From Bacteroidota bacterium (lineage in GTDB: Bacteria; Bacteroidota; Bacteroidia; Chitinophagales; Chitinophagaceae): a DNA stretch of 64,000 nucleotides. The stretch spans positions 43,501 to 107,500 of the forward strand of contig JABDFW010000002.1 of the NCBI GenBank assembly GCA_013286305.1, in the 5' to 3' direction. Position 1 is the stretch's first letter; the number at the start of each line of letters is the position of its first letter. Below the pieces are notes generated by a model. That model made no database searches. It had not been told where the DNA came from and saw only the letters and a list, made by a program, of their open reading frames with translations. Position numbers and translations under genes: made by a program. Shown here piece after piece: positions 43,730 through 54,164 of this stretch.

Positions 43730-44170
43730 TCACGGGATCGCAACAGTTGGCCGTACTGCAGGGTTTATACAGTCAGGAAAAACCGCCCGCAATTTAACTT
43801 GTGACAATGACTTCATTATATAGCCTGACACAAGCGGGTTATCCCTGGCTTTTTCAGTGTCGAGCGGGTCAACCGACGATGACAGCATAAATATTTTTAT
43901 ATGCCCTTTAACCACATCGGGAAATTCATCCAGTTTGTCCAACACCTCCCATCCGTTTAAAGAGGGCATGTTAATGTCAAGAAAAAGAATGGCATTGTTA
44001 CTATTGTCATCAGCATATGTCGCCAGTATATATTCAAGGCCTCTTTCCGGTTCTGTAAACGTTTGAACGATTGCCCCCGGGATGGTTGTTTGTATAATTT
44101 TCTCGCAGATAAGATTATTGATAACATCATCATCAAAAACTATAAAATCAGGTATGCTCTTTTGTTCCAT
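43730..44170 (-). CDS. Single-domain response regulator (receiver)
   Basis: A 146-residue receiver domain without output domain. The acidic pocket is FDDD (residues 12-15), the phospho-acceptor is Asp65 in ILFLDINMPS, and MLSSS and YIMKSLS give the switch Ser and conserved Lys. It lies 20 bp after the PAS/GAF kinase gene and is its likely partner, acting by protein-protein contact. The C-terminal 20 residues (FPDCINPAVRPTVAIP) are unusual. Confidence 0.9.
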   Translation of the reverse strand: MEQKSIPDFIVFDDDVINNLICEKIIQTTIPGAIVQTFTEPERGLEYILATYADDNSNNAILFLDINMPSLNGWEVLDKLDEFPDVVKGHIKIFMLSSSVDPLDTEKARDNPLVSGYIMKSLSQVKLRAVFPDCINPAVRPTVAIP

Positions 44171-44190
44171 TTCTTCGTTGGTTGTTGTTA

Positions 44191-46947
44191 TTAAGCCATT
44201 TCAAATTCTATCCTGAATTCCGTTCCTTTATTTACTTCGCTGCTTATACCAATTTTACCACCCAATGACTCCACCTGTGTTTTCACCATGTATAGCCCCA
44301 TTCCCTTTCCTTCAACATGCCAGTGAAAACGTTTGTATAAACCGAATACCTGGCCGCCCCTTTTCTTAAGGTCCATGCCCAGGCCGTTGTCTTTGAAAAT
44401 CAGTTGAATTTTATCATCCAGCCTGGCGCTGGTAATTTCTACAACGGGCTTTATGCCGGGCCGCCTGTATTTAATGCTGTTTGAAACCAGATTGAAAAAA
44501 ATACTGTAGAGATAACTTCTTAAAGTGAGCATTTCGTCAACTGCAGAAAAATCGCTAACTATTTCTACACCGTTATTTAATATCAGGTTGTTAAAGCCTA
44601 ATTTGATATCATTTAAAAGCTCTGAAAATTTTACCGTTTCTTTTTTATCGCTTTCAGTATGCGTGACCTTTAATATGTGGTTCAGGTCCATGATTACCTC
44701 ATCTAATTTCTTCACGGAGCTGGCCAACTCGCCTATCCATCTTTCCCGGTCGTTTTTATCAAGCCCGGACATTTGCAATATCTCTGTGATGCCATTGATA
44801 TTTGCAACCGGCGCCCGCACATTATGTGAAACGATATAGGAAAACTGCTCAAGGTCTTTATTTCGCCGTACTATATCGGCCACCATCCTGGTGCGTTCCG
44901 TTTCCGCCAGTTTCTGTTCCGTGATGTCATTGCTTAAACCCAATACGGCTTTTTCATTCGTGCCCACGACTGTAAAAGGCACTTTAAGCGTATGAAATAA
45001 ATGCTTGTTTCCTCCATAGTCTGTAAAACTAAATTCGGGCGTTGTTGTAGCTTCGCCGGACAGGATAACATCCCGGTCCTGGTGTAACAAATATTCAGCT
45101 TCGCTTTTTACAGGCATAATTTCGGTGAGCGTCCTGTTGATCATTTGCTTAGTACTGAGCCCATAAAGGGACGCAAAACTTTTATTTGCAAAAACAACCT
45201 TTCCGTTATAATCTTTTACAAAAATGGACTGGGGCATTAAATCCATAATTTGGAGCAAATTAGCTTCGGACTGTGCCAATGCTTTTTCCGTTTCTTTCAT
45301 TTCTGTTATATCATGCGCCACACCAGTTAATCCAACCGCGCTGCTTTCTTTATTAAACTCAACCTGGGCCTGGGAAAGAATGTGCCTTATCACGCCGTTC
45401 TTCCGTATAATGCGGTGGTAAAAAGAGGAATTGCTAAATGTTCTCTCTCCTTCTTTGCTCACCTTCATAACATATTCCAAATCTTCCGGGTGAATAAATG
45501 ACAGCCATGCGTCATACGATTGCACGTTTTCATAGGAATCAAGCCCATAAATCCTGCACATTTCTTCAGACCATTCAGCAATGCCGGTTGAAAAATTCAG
45601 TTCCCAGCTACCGACATGGGCAATGGACTGGGCTTGTTTTAACCTTAACCCGCTTTGTACAGCCTTGTCTTCCATCAGCATCCTGTGCTTATCCTTTTCA
45701 AAAACACTTAAAGAGAATGAAATATCGCCGGCTGCTTCTTTTAGCAAGGCAACCTCTTCGGGCTGAAAAAAATTTACAGCAGAAGATATAATATTGAAGG
45801 TGCCAACTGTCCCTGATTTTTTGACCGGCAATATAATACAGGAGCGCCACCCACGTTCAGAAACAAATGGTTTCCAGTCCAGCAGCAACGCATCATTTTC
45901 AATATCGTTACACACGTAACAGTTACCTGTTTGTATAACCTGGCCCTGTGCGCCGTTGGCTTCACAAAGGCTATGCGGGCAACCTTCGTCCATGTAACCC
46001 ATCATGCCTATCCACGCCTCTTTGAATTTTCCAAATTCAACAGCAACACGGCATGCATCCTTAATAACAGTTTCTTCATTTTCGGCGTGTGTAATGCATT
46101 GGTTAACCTGGCTGATAAACGCATACAGGTGGCTGGCGGTAATTATTTTTTCCTCAGCCTTTTTTTGTTTGGTTATGTCTCGTACCTGTGACATGATGGT
46201 CATTACTTTTCCATTCTTGTCTTTCAGTACCGAATTAAACCATTCACACCATATCACCCTGCCATCCTTTGTATAATTGCGGTGCCGGACACTTCTTCTT
46301 TCTATTTCACCATTAGCCAGCTGATGTGCGATCTTGCTTACCCAGGGCAGGTCTTCTTTGTAAACCTGGCTGTACGCGCTTTTTTGCAGATCGATAAATT
46401 CCAATTCAGTCCATCCAAATATTTCTTCGGCCTTTTTTGACCAGGATTTTACATGCAGCTGGTCATCCCATTCAATAAACCCCAGGGTGGTATTTTCCAA
46501 ATGAAACACCAGCTTGTTATGGGCTACAATTAATTCATTTTGAGATTTCTTGAAATCGGTAATATCATGCGCATAACAGGCAGTGCCGACAACTTTATCC
46601 CCATTGCGGATAGGATAAAAGGAAAGTTCAGACCATAACTCTTCCGGAACGGCAGTATATTCCGTTACTTTAAATGTTTCTCCCGAGAATGCCCGGGCAT
46701 ACGATTTCCTGAACCGGGCCAATTGGCCGGTGGTAAACCCGTCTGAAAGCACGTCACTGCCTTTGGCAATGGGTTTCCCGGTCATGTGCATGACCATTTC
46801 ATCAAATGCAGTATTAGAACTGATGAGTTTATAATTTCTGTCCACGCTCCAGATAAGGTCGCTCGTATTGTTGATCAACGCGTGCAGGTTATCCTGGCCG
46901 TCAATTCCTTCTGTCATACCGGGACTCCTTTCGTCGCTACCGTCCAT
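44191..46947 (-). CDS. Multi-PAS/GAF sensor histidine kinase
   Basis: About 918 residues without membrane segments. It has a chain of sensor domains: PAS (about residues 25-130), PAS-PAC (about 140-265, ending SQVRDITKQKKAEE), GAF (about 270-420, with ACRVAVEFGKFKEAWIGM), PAS (about 440-555), PAS (about 560-680). The kinase core follows: the H-box SYIVSHNVRAPVANINGI with its phospho-accepting His, then HATPase (NSIKYRRPGI, LIFKDNGLGMDL, GKGMGLYMVKTQVESLGG). The ATG at 46947 is preferred, but a GTG at 46980 would add 11 residues. It is followed by the receiver gene, so the pair is a two-component module; the signal is unknown and likely cytoplasmic. Confidence 0.9.
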   Translation of the reverse strand: MDGSDERSPGMTEGIDGQDNLHALINNTSDLIWSVDRNYKLISSNTAFDEMVMHMTGKPIAKGSDVLSDGFTTGQLARFRKSYARAFSGETFKVTEYTAVPEELWSELSFYPIRNGDKVVGTACYAHDITDFKKSQNELIVAHNKLVFHLENTTLGFIEWDDQLHVKSWSKKAEEIFGWTELEFIDLQKSAYSQVYKEDLPWVSKIAHQLANGEIERRSVRHRNYTKDGRVIWCEWFNSVLKDKNGKVMTIMSQVRDITKQKKAEEKIITASHLYAFISQVNQCITHAENEETVIKDACRVAVEFGKFKEAWIGMMGYMDEGCPHSLCEANGAQGQVIQTGNCYVCNDIENDALLLDWKPFVSERGWRSCIILPVKKSGTVGTFNIISSAVNFFQPEEVALLKEAAGDISFSLSVFEKDKHRMLMEDKAVQSGLRLKQAQSIAHVGSWELNFSTGIAEWSEEMCRIYGLDSYENVQSYDAWLSFIHPEDLEYVMKVSKEGERTFSNSSFYHRIIRKNGVIRHILSQAQVEFNKESSAVGLTGVAHDITEMKETEKALAQSEANLLQIMDLMPQSIFVKDYNGKVVFANKSFASLYGLSTKQMINRTLTEIMPVKSEAEYLLHQDRDVILSGEATTTPEFSFTDYGGNKHLFHTLKVPFTVVGTNEKAVLGLSNDITEQKLAETERTRMVADIVRRNKDLEQFSYIVSHNVRAPVANINGITEILQMSGLDKNDRERWIGELASSVKKLDEVIMDLNHILKVTHTESDKKETVKFSELLNDIKLGFNNLILNNGVEIVSDFSAVDEMLTLRSYLYSIFFNLVSNSIKYRRPGIKPVVEITSARLDDKIQLIFKDNGLGMDLKKRGGQVFGLYKRFHWHVEGKGMGLYMVKTQVESLGGKIGISSEVNKGTEFRIEFEMA

Positions 46948-47305
46948 TCTATTTGTAGATTTTATATAAGAAAGCACCACCTATTTGCACAGTACTTTTA
47001 AGGAAATTCATCACAGGTTCAGCAACAGGTTAATAATTCAACGCATGGTGTTTAAAATTTCATGCAGTGCAAAGGTGAAACTCTTTTACAAAACATTCGT
47101 TACATAACTTTATATATTATTTACATCATTCACACTTGTGTTAGCAGGCAAATTGATTGAAGGATTTGCCAAAATTGACAATTTTAATCAGCTTTATACA
47201 ATTCCATGATATATTACCTTGAACACCCTTTCCTCATATATACTAAATTGCTTTAATAATTCCGAATTTAAAAGATAATAAAGTTTTTAGTTCAATGAAG
47301 TAACC

Positions 47306-47394
47306 TGGAAAATCCGGCAACGCCGCCCCCCTTGCCACAGCAATTTAGCTGTAAATTCACGTTGAGAAAGGGGGCACAAAGCGTGGATTTTCCA
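47306..47394. ncRNA. Candidate structured RNA / nested hairpin
   Basis: Four nested pairings fall in order: TGGAAAATCC (47306) with GGATTTTCCA (47385), ACGC (47320) with GCGT (47381), GCCCCCCTT (47325) with AAGGGGGC (47368), and CAGC with GCTG near the tip. This long imperfect hairpin is unlikely by chance, but whether it is transcribed is unknown; it could instead be a repeat element. Confidence 0.4.
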
Positions 47395-47501
47395 CAACCC
47401 TTAAAGTAATATGAATGTTGCTCATTTTTTGCACTTTCCCGCACCAGGTTTACGCGCAGAGAGGGATTCGAGCTTTCCTTCTAAATTACAGATCATAAAA
47501 A

Positions 47502-47535
47502 TGCCGCAGAATCGCACCATTACGACCCTGCGGCA
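47502..47535 (-). terminator. Terminator of the M1 peptidase gene
   Basis: Arms TGCCGCAG and CTGCGGCA (8 bp, plus an inner TCG/CGA pairing) are followed on the minus strand by a run of five T. It starts 28 bp after the peptidase stop. A T6 run on the plus side could make it bidirectional. The duplicated copy at 41440 is less well paired. Confidence 0.75.
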
Positions 47536-47562
47536 TTTTTTGATTATTGTTAGCCTGATATT

Positions 47563-49599
47563 CTATTGGCTATCGGCGTGCCATGTATTGTTTGTCCTGT
47601 TTATATCAGGATATACTTTATCGGGGTCTATGGTTACTTTAGTGATATTGTCTGTTGAGTTGTATTTGAATTTCCAAATACTGCCATGTTCCCAAATTTC
47701 AACAGGTAAACTAATCCTGCCTGTTTTTCCATTTGCTTCGGTAACTTCCACAACAACGGGCATAGGCAGTTTTTCTAAATTGGCAATGGTGATTATGCTG
47801 CCATTTTTCGGGTCGCCTTGCGGCCTTCCATTATCAAATCCCCTCGCGCCCGGCGCCGCAGGTGTGCTACCAGCCGGGGGTTCATTCGGAATATAGGATA
47901 CATCAATCACAGCCTGGTCAATCTTCCAGTTATTAATAAACCATCCTCTCCAAAACCAGTCAAGCGTTTCGCCGGCATAGTTTTCAATGCAATGGAAAAA
48001 GTCGAAAGGTGTTGGGTGTTTAAATGCCCATTGATGCACATAATAGCTAAATGCGCTGTCAAATCTCCCCTCGCCAAGAATGTTCTCACGCAAGTAGGTT
48101 AACCCCTGCCCGGGTTTACCATAGGCAGTGTTACCGAGATTACGCGGCTGTGTAACATCGGGTATGGTAAAAATGCTTTCTGCACTGTCGTTATAATAAG
48201 AAGCAGCCTGCCTTTGCCTGTTGGTTGGCCTCCGGCTTAAAAACTCTCCGTTATTAAAGTTTTTATCAGCCATTGTATTTATAAAGGTGTTAAACCCTTC
48301 ATCCATCCATGGATATTTGCGTTCATTGCTGCCAACGATCATGGGAAACCAGTTATGGCCAAACTCATGCGATGTAACACCCCAAAGGCCGCCTTTGGTT
48401 GCATGGTAACCGCAGAAAACAATGCCAGGGTACTCCATACCACCCACTATACCTGCTACATTTGTTGCAGAAGGGTAAGTAAACTCATACAGGTATTTTG
48501 AATAATACTCGATGGCGCCCTTTACAAATTCAGTAGAGCGTTTCCAGCCACTGTCACTTGCGCTTTCAACAGGATAAACTGATTCTGCCATCGCAGTTTT
48601 GCCGCTTGGCAAGTTTATGCGCGCCGCATCCCAGATAAATGCTTTGGAAGAAGCCCAGGCAACATCGCGGGTATTTGTACACCTGAATTTCCATGTAAGC
48701 ATGCTCTTACCCGAAGGGCGGGAAGAAGCGTCGCCAATTTCAGCCTCTGAACGAAGCACTACAGTTTTATCGCTGCCTTTTGCAGCATCCCAGCGTTTTA
48801 ATTGTTCAGCCGTCAGTACTTCTTTGGGATTAAGCAATTCACCTGAGCCAACCACTATGTGGCTTGCGGGTGCTGTAACGCTGTAATCAATATTACCGTA
48901 CTCAAGGTAAAATTCACCCTGCCCTAAATAGGGTAAAGTATTCCATCCATATACGTTATCATACACGCACATGCGCGGGTACCATTGCGCTATTTCGTAT
49001 ATCCATCCATTTTTTGTATTTAACCGGCCCATCCTGTCTGTGCCATATTCAGGCACCAGAAAACTATAAGAAATTTTGAACTGTATAGTACCGCCTTGTG
49101 CTTTTAGGGCATTGGCAAGCTTTATCTGCATGCGGGTGTCGTTTATAAGGTAGTTGGCATCCAGGGTTTTGCCATCCTGTATCACCGTAACAGATTTAAT
49201 ATTATAGCCGCCATCAAACTGGCCACGGTTTGCCCACCGGCCGCCACCAACTGCCGTTGCCGCTACGCTTCTCGATTTAAGGCTATAAATATTTTGATCA
49301 ACCTGCAGCCATACAAATTGAAGCGATTGCGGGCTGTTGTTGGTATAGGTTATCAAAACACTGCCCGTAAGGCTTTGCAACGAATCGTCAAGTGAAGCCT
49401 CGATTGAATAGTCAGCGCGGTTTTGCCAATATTTAGGGCCTGGCGTGCCATCGGCAGCCCTTATTTCGTCACCATAGGCCGGGTAAAATAACGGGGCAAA
49501 AGCCTCGTGCTGATCGTAATTAGATTGTGTTTGTGCTTTGGCATGCAAACAAAAAAGCAAGCAACTGCAGATCACTGCAAAACCCTTAATTCTTCTCAT
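47563..49599 (-). CDS. M1 family zinc metallopeptidase, secreted
   Basis: A 678-residue protein with a signal peptide ([23 protein letters not shown]). The zinc motif HEFGHNWF (about residues 408-415) is followed 18-19 residues later by the third ligand Glu in WMDEGFNTF, and [10 protein letters not shown] (about 388-397) replaces the classic GAMEN substrate-binding motif. The N-terminal part ([27 protein letters not shown]) is the M1 beta-saddle. It likely acts as an aminopeptidase-like enzyme in the periplasm or outside. No T9SS tail is seen. Its 3' end is duplicated at 41410-41620. Confidence 0.92.
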   Translation of the reverse strand: MRRIKGFAVICSCLLFCLHAKAQTQSNYDQHEAFAPLFYPAYGDEIRAADGTPGPKYWQNRADYSIEASLDDSLQSLTGSVLITYTNNSPQSLQFVWLQVDQNIYSLKSRSVAATAVGGGRWANRGQFDGGYNIKSVTVIQDGKTLDANYLINDTRMQIKLANALKAQGGTIQFKISYSFLVPEYGTDRMGRLNTKNGWIYEIAQWYPRMCVYDNVYGWNTLPYLGQGEFYLEYGNIDYSVTAPASHIVVGSGELLNPKEVLTAEQLKRWDAAKGSDKTVVLRSEAEIGDASSRPSGKSMLTWKFRCTNTRDVAWASSKAFIWDAARINLPSGKTAMAESVYPVESASDSGWKRSTEFVKGAIEYYSKYLYEFTYPSATNVAGIVGGMEYPGIVFCGYHATKGGLWGVTSHEFGHNWFPMIVGSNERKYPWMDEGFNTFINTMADKNFNNGEFLSRRPTNRQRQAASYYNDSAESIFTIPDVTQPRNLGNTAYGKPGQGLTYLRENILGEGRFDSAFSYYVHQWAFKHPTPFDFFHCIENYAGETLDWFWRGWFINNWKIDQAVIDVSYIPNEPPAGSTPAAPGARGFDNGRPQGDPKNGSIITIANLEKLPMPVVVEVTEANGKTGRISLPVEIWEHGSIWKFKYNSTDNITKVTIDPDKVYPDINRTNNTWHADSQ

Positions 49600-49771
49600 G
49601 TGTTATAATATTTGAAATAATAAAAAATTTAAAGGTATAAGGGCAATACAAAAGTGACTAAAATTAAAGGATGAACGGCTTAAAATTTCGGTGTACAGGG
49701 CAGATTTTGCTGCCCATATTGTGGCATGATATTTTAAACCATTCTATAATATAACTACAAAAAAATAATGT

Positions 49772-50371
49772 ATGGCCACAAAAACAATAGCAAAAACGCA
49801 GTCGAAAATAATAGCAAGACCGGCTAAAAGTCCACGCTCAAACGGGAAAACAACTACAAGGGCTGGTTTAAAGGACACCGGGTTGGAAGAATTTTTTGCC
49901 GACGAACTGAAAGATATTTATTGGGCTGAAAAACATTTGGTGAAAACCTTACCCAAAATGCAAAAAGCTGCAACATCCGCTCAACTGAAACAAGCCTTTG
50001 GCGATCATCTTGAGCTAACTAAAGGGCATGTTTCGAGGCTGGAGCAGGTTTTTGAGATATTAGGAAAAAAGGCACAGGCAAAAAAATGCGAAGCAATAGA
50101 AGGGATCACCAAAGAAGGGGAAAGTATTATAGAAGATACGGAGGACGGAACCGCAACAAGAGATGCAGGCCTTATACTCGCAGGGCAAAAAGCAGAGCAC
50201 TATGAAATATCCACCTATGGAGGATTAGCGCAGCTTGCAAAAACGATTGGGAGAGATGATGTTGCTGCAATTTTAGCGGAAACGCTTGCAGAAGAAAAAG
50301 AGGCCGATGAATTGCTGACAGAGATAGCAGAGAACGGTATTAATTACGAATCTGCAGAGGAAGGAAAATAA
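49772..50371 (+). CDS. DUF892 ferritin-like protein (YciE/YciF family)
   Basis: A 199-residue protein. The first 35 residues are a basic Lys/Arg/Thr-rich tail (KTIAKTQSKIIARPAKSPRS), reminiscent of DNA-binding extensions. The rest is a four-helix ferritin-like domain: LEEFFADELKDIYWAEKHLVKTLPKM, GHVSRLEQVFEILG, and EHYEISTYGGLAQLAK, with the Glu and His residues that bind two metals in this family. Such proteins are stress-associated. It is divergent from the M1 gene and followed 60 bp later by a DUF1328 gene, another stress-type small protein. Confidence 0.9.
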   Translation: MATKTIAKTQSKIIARPAKSPRSNGKTTTRAGLKDTGLEEFFADELKDIYWAEKHLVKTLPKMQKAATSAQLKQAFGDHLELTKGHVSRLEQVFEILGKKAQAKKCEAIEGITKEGESIIEDTEDGTATRDAGLILAGQKAEHYEISTYGGLAQLAKTIGRDDVAAILAETLAEEKEADELLTEIAENGINYESAEEGK

Positions 50372-50431
50372 ACGGTTGAGCTGTAAGGCCTGAGCTTCTT
50401 TTTTCAATTTACACTTAATAAATTATTTATC

Positions 50432-50626
50432 ATGTTACGCTGGGCGATCATATTTCTGGTAATTGCAATTATAGCCGCCATATTTGGCTTTGGCGATATT
50501 GCCGCAGGGGCAACAGAAATAGCAAAATTCATTTTCTTTATTTTTATCGTTCTTTTTCTTATCTCGTTAATATTTGGAAGGAGAAGAAGGATATTACCAC
50601 GATCTGATGACGATTTAAGGATATAA
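50432..50626 (+). CDS. DUF1328 small membrane protein
   Basis: A 64-residue protein with two transmembrane helices ([20 protein letters not shown] and [17 protein letters not shown]) and a basic tail. The pattern with [14 protein letters not shown] between the helices is the DUF1328 (YtjA) signature. Function is unknown; the family often accompanies stress genes such as the DUF892 gene upstream. Confidence 0.88.
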   Translation: MLRWAIIFLVIAIIAAIFGFGDIAAGATEIAKFIFFIFIVLFLISLIFGRRRRILPRSDDDLRI

Positions 50627-50664
50627 TCCTTCAATCCGTACTATTGGTTTGACAAATTGATGTT

Positions 50665-50703
50665 TCACAGCATTCATAAGATATGCCTGTGAAGCATTTT
50701 TTT
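50665..50703 (+). terminator. Rho-independent terminator after the DUF1328 gene
   Basis: Arms TTCACAG and CTGTGAA extended by CAT/ATG with one bulged base, followed by a run of six T. It lies about 40 bp after the DUF1328 stop. Confidence 0.75.
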
Positions 50704-50772
50704 ATTTTGGCACGTGGCTATGATAAGTAATAAGGTTTATCTCGCCTCACTTACTTATCTTAGTCATCTTTA

Positions 50773-51552
50773 ATGATGAAAAAGTTTCTTCGCATAATAC
50801 AAATTCTTTATTGCCTGTATGCGTTGTTTTGGTTTGTGGCGCTAATGTTTATTGTATTGGTATTTGCGCTCTTCTTTGCGCTGTTTGGTAAAGTAAAAGG
50901 GGGTAACCTCGTGTATATAGTTTGCAACTGGTGGGGAAGGGCATGGTATTTTCTTGTGGGCATCCGCAATAAAGAAATATATGAAACCCCGCACGACCGC
51001 AAAAAACAATACATTTTTGTTGCGAACCATATCTCTTATATGGACATCCCCTGTATTGTACTGGGCCTTCACCAGCCCGTGCGCATATTGGGCAAACACG
51101 AAATGGTTAAATATCCCGTATTCGGTTTAATATACCGTATGGTTGTTATACTTGTTGACCGCAGCAACGCTGACCGCAGGGCAAAAAGTGTACGTGGTTT
51201 AAAAGCGGCTTTGCAAAAAGGCATCTCTATTTTCATTTTTCCTGAAGGAACGTTTAATGAAACAGGTAAGCCGCTAAAAGAATTTTATGATGGCGCTTTT
51301 CGCATAGCCATAGAAACGCAAACACCCATTAAACCCATGCTGTTCCTGAATACCCTTGAACGTATGCACTACAGGGGTTTTTTTGAGCTCAACCCGGGCA
51401 TTAGCAGGATAGTTTATTTAGAAGAAGTAAATGTTACAGGTTATACTTTGAAAGATGTTCATGTACTGAAACATAAAGTGCACTATTTGATGGAAGCAGG
51501 GTTGCTAAAATACAAGAAAGAGTCATTAGTCAATAAGTCAGTAAGTCAATAG
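50773..51552 (+). CDS. 1-acyl-sn-glycerol-3-phosphate acyltransferase (PlsC-like)
   Basis: A 259-residue inner-membrane enzyme for phospholipid synthesis. An N-terminal hydrophobic helix (about residues 12-35) is followed by the acyltransferase motifs NHISYMD (His-x4-Asp, about residues 78-84), VDRSNADRR (about 133-141) and FPEGTFNETG (about 156-165). The C-terminal tail ends in LVNKSVSQ, encoded by short AGTCAATA-type repeats, and is probably not functional. It is a stand-alone gene, distinct from the acyltransferase domain of the pigment fusion protein. Confidence 0.88.
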   Translation: MMKKFLRIIQILYCLYALFWFVALMFIVLVFALFFALFGKVKGGNLVYIVCNWWGRAWYFLVGIRNKEIYETPHDRKKQYIFVANHISYMDIPCIVLGLHQPVRILGKHEMVKYPVFGLIYRMVVILVDRSNADRRAKSVRGLKAALQKGISIFIFPEGTFNETGKPLKEFYDGAFRIAIETQTPIKPMLFLNTLERMHYRGFFELNPGISRIVYLEEVNVTGYTLKDVHVLKHKVHYLMEAGLLKYKKESLVNKSVSQ

Positions 51553-51631
51553 AAAATAATCGGAACAGGTATAATTGCCTGTTTGCAATACATCAAAAGG
51601 GACGTATCACATCTTCCTTAAAAGCGATTTG

Positions 51632-51639
51632 TATATTTG
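51632..51639 (+). promoter_or_regulatory. -7 promoter box just before the priA reading frame
   Basis: TATATTTG matches TAnnTTTG and is followed by CA, the usual start context. It would start transcription near 51645, after the first ATG of the reading frame (51642), which argues for a later priA start. No clear -33 element is seen. Confidence 0.4.
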
Positions 51640-51641
51640 CA

Positions 51642-54164
51642 ATGATCATGGACGAAACAGCAGGCAATAATTCTTTCTCTCTTTTTGAAGAAACCTATTC
51701 TTCTACTCCCCTTCAGGGGATGGGGGCTTATGCTGAGATCATCATTCCTCTCGCTTTGCCACAAAACTATACATGGGCGGTACCACAACAATACAGTTCT
51801 GTGATACAACCAGGCGTGCGCGCGGAAGTTGAATTAAAGAATAAGAAATACGCGGGTGTTGTAAAAAGAATATTCCCGCAAAAACCGGAAGGATTTAACC
51901 CCAAGCCGATATTGAATGTATTGGACAAAGAGCCGGTTATTCACCCGGAACAGCTTAAGCTTTGGCAATGGATAGCCAATTATTATATGTGCAGCGAAGG
52001 GGAAGTAATGCAGGCGGCTGTGCCATCAAATTTTAAATTGTCAAGCGAAACGAATATTGCGTGGAATGAAGAAAGGGGCGATGACTTTAGCGACCTTGAT
52101 GACGAAGAATTTCTTGTAGCGGAAGCCTTAAGCATTAAGAAGGAACTGAAGCTGAATGAGGTACAGCAGATATTGGATGCATCGCATGTATATCCCGTTA
52201 TAAAACGGCTGATTGATAAACAGGTTTGTTTTGTTTGGGAGGAACTGAAAGAAAAATACAAGGTTAAAACAGAAACATATATACGGCTGCATCCTGTTTA
52301 TAATGATGAGGCAAAACTGGAAAAGATCGTAAATGAATGGAGCAAAGCGCCCAAACAAATGGAGCTTCTTCTCTCCTACCTGCACCTATTAAAAACAGAA
52401 GGCGAAGTAACACAACCGGCATTGTTGAAAAAATCGAATGCAACGCAGGCGCAACTGAAAGGGTTAATAGATAAGAATATATTGATCGCTGAAAAGCGTT
52501 CAATAACGCGCATTCAAACCCTGCCAAAGGATGTTAAGATAGATTTTATCCTATCCCCAACACAGCAACTGGCAGCCGATGACATACTTAATATCTTTAA
52601 CGAAAAACAAGTATGCCTGCTGCACGGCATAACATCAAGCGGCAAAACCCAGGTATATATTAAACTTATTGAGCAATATATAAAACAGGGCAAACAGGTT
52701 TTATATATGTTGCCCGAAGTAGCATTGACCGCGCAAATGATACGCCGCCTTCAAAAGAACTTTGGCGGTTATATTGCTATTTACCACCATAAATTCAATG
52801 CCAATGAAAGGGTGGAAATATGGAACAAGGTAAAAAGCGGTGAAACCAAAGTAGTGCTGGGCGCAAGATCTTCTTTATTTCTTCCATTCAAAGATTTGGG
52901 ATTAATAATAGTTGATGAAGAACACGATAGTTCATACAAACAACAGGAGCCTGCACCCCGGTACCACGCAAGGGATGCCGCCATTTACAGTGCTTCGTTG
53001 TTTAATGCAAAAGTATTGCTGGGCAGCGCCACACCTTCATTAGAAAGCTATTACAATGCGCAAACTGGTAAGTATGGCATTGTTACATTGAATGAACGAT
53101 TTGGCAATGTTGCTATGCCCGTTATTGAAATAGTTGATGTTACCAAAGTGGTGCAGAAAGAAAAGGGTAAAGTGATGGTATCGCCCCAACTGAAAGAAGA
53201 GATAGCGGTATCGCTTGAGCAACATAAACAAGTGATCTTATTTCAAAACAGGCGCGGGTATTCGCCATATTTGATCTGTGGCGTATGCGGGTGGATACCG
53301 CAATGCCGCAACTGTGATGTTACCCTTACCTATCACAAAGCAAAGAACAAGCTTGCCTGCCATTATTGCGGCACTACCTACCCTGTAGTAACCACTTGTT
53401 TAGCCTGTGGCAGCCATCAATTTATCCAGAGGAATTTTGGGACTGAAAAGATTGATGAGCTGATCGCCGCAGAATTCCCTTCGGCAAGAACAGCCAGGAT
53501 GGATTACGACAGCATTAAAGGCAAACACGACCACGATAACCTGATACGCTTATTTGAGCAACAAAAAATTGACATACTCACCGGAACACAAATGGTTGTG
53601 AAAGGGCTTGATTTTGAACACGTAAACCTTGTAGGCATTATGGATGCCGATGGGTTATTAAACTTTGCCGACTTCAGGGTAAACGAACGTGCCTTTCAAC
53701 TGATGGAACAGGTTAGTGGCCGCGCGGGCCGTAAGGACGGTAATGGTAAGGTGTTATTGCAGGTAAGCAATATTCATCACCCGGTTTTACAATTTGTACA
53801 GGCACATGACTATGGCGCCATGTACACATTTGAAATAAACAACCGCAAGCAGTTTTTCTACCCTCCCTTTTCCCGTATTATACAAATTACTTTCCGGCAT
53901 AAGGAAAGCCATATTGCCGAAGAAGCCGCCCACCACATGGTACAAGGTTTAAAACATAATTTTGAAAAGAATGTTACCGGCCCTGCAGAGCCTGTTGTTA
54001 ACCGCATACGCAACCAATATCTGTGGGAACTGCTGATAAAGCTGCCAAAGGATACCGGCATCATTCAGCAATGCAAACGGGAGATATTTCAACAGGTGGC
54101 CATTATACAATCCAATAAAAGATACAGGGCGGTAAATATTATTCCCGATGTGGACCCGGTGTAG
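51642..54164 (+). CDS. priA: Primosomal replication helicase PriA
   Basis: Up to 840 residues. The body matches PriA: N-terminal DNA-binding domain (AEIIIPLALPQNYTWAVP), Walker A LLHGITSSGKTQVY (about residue 330), DEEHDSSYKQQEPAPRYHARD (about 424), eight cysteines of the zinc-binding domain (CGVCGWIPQCRNC, CHYCGTTYPVVTTCLACG, about 545-593) and GLDFEHVNLVGI and QVSGRAGR helicase motifs. The first 26 residues are not typical; ATG at 51720 would give an 814-residue protein beginning MGAYAEIII, and the promoter box at 51632 supports that. The protein restarts stalled replication forks and is essential or nearly so. Confidence 0.93.
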   Translation: MIMDETAGNNSFSLFEETYSSTPLQGMGAYAEIIIPLALPQNYTWAVPQQYSSVIQPGVRAEVELKNKKYAGVVKRIFPQKPEGFNPKPILNVLDKEPVIHPEQLKLWQWIANYYMCSEGEVMQAAVPSNFKLSSETNIAWNEERGDDFSDLDDEEFLVAEALSIKKELKLNEVQQILDASHVYPVIKRLIDKQVCFVWEELKEKYKVKTETYIRLHPVYNDEAKLEKIVNEWSKAPKQMELLLSYLHLLKTEGEVTQPALLKKSNATQAQLKGLIDKNILIAEKRSITRIQTLPKDVKIDFILSPTQQLAADDILNIFNEKQVCLLHGITSSGKTQVYIKLIEQYIKQGKQVLYMLPEVALTAQMIRRLQKNFGGYIAIYHHKFNANERVEIWNKVKSGETKVVLGARSSLFLPFKDLGLIIVDEEHDSSYKQQEPAPRYHARDAAIYSASLFNAKVLLGSATPSLESYYNAQTGKYGIVTLNERFGNVAMPVIEIVDVTKVVQKEKGKVMVSPQLKEEIAVSLEQHKQVILFQNRRGYSPYLICGVCGWIPQCRNCDVTLTYHKAKNKLACHYCGTTYPVVTTCLACGSHQFIQRNFGTEKIDELIAAEFPSARTARMDYDSIKGKHDHDNLIRLFEQQKIDILTGTQMVVKGLDFEHVNLVGIMDADGLLNFADFRVNERAFQLMEQVSGRAGRKDGNGKVLLQVSNIHHPVLQFVQAHDYGAMYTFEINNRKQFFYPPFSRIIQITFRHKESHIAEEAAHHMVQGLKHNFEKNVTGPAEPVVNRIRNQYLWELLIKLPKDTGIIQQCKREIFQQVAIIQSNKRYRAVNIIPDVDPV

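Larger units (their letters stand above)
46981..47562. other. Intergenic region between kinase gene and M1 peptidase gene
   Basis: About 580 bp without a supported gene. It holds the upstream region of the kinase gene, a strongly structured 88-bp inverted repeat (47306-47394) and the terminator of the M1 peptidase gene (47502-47535). Confidence 0.6.
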
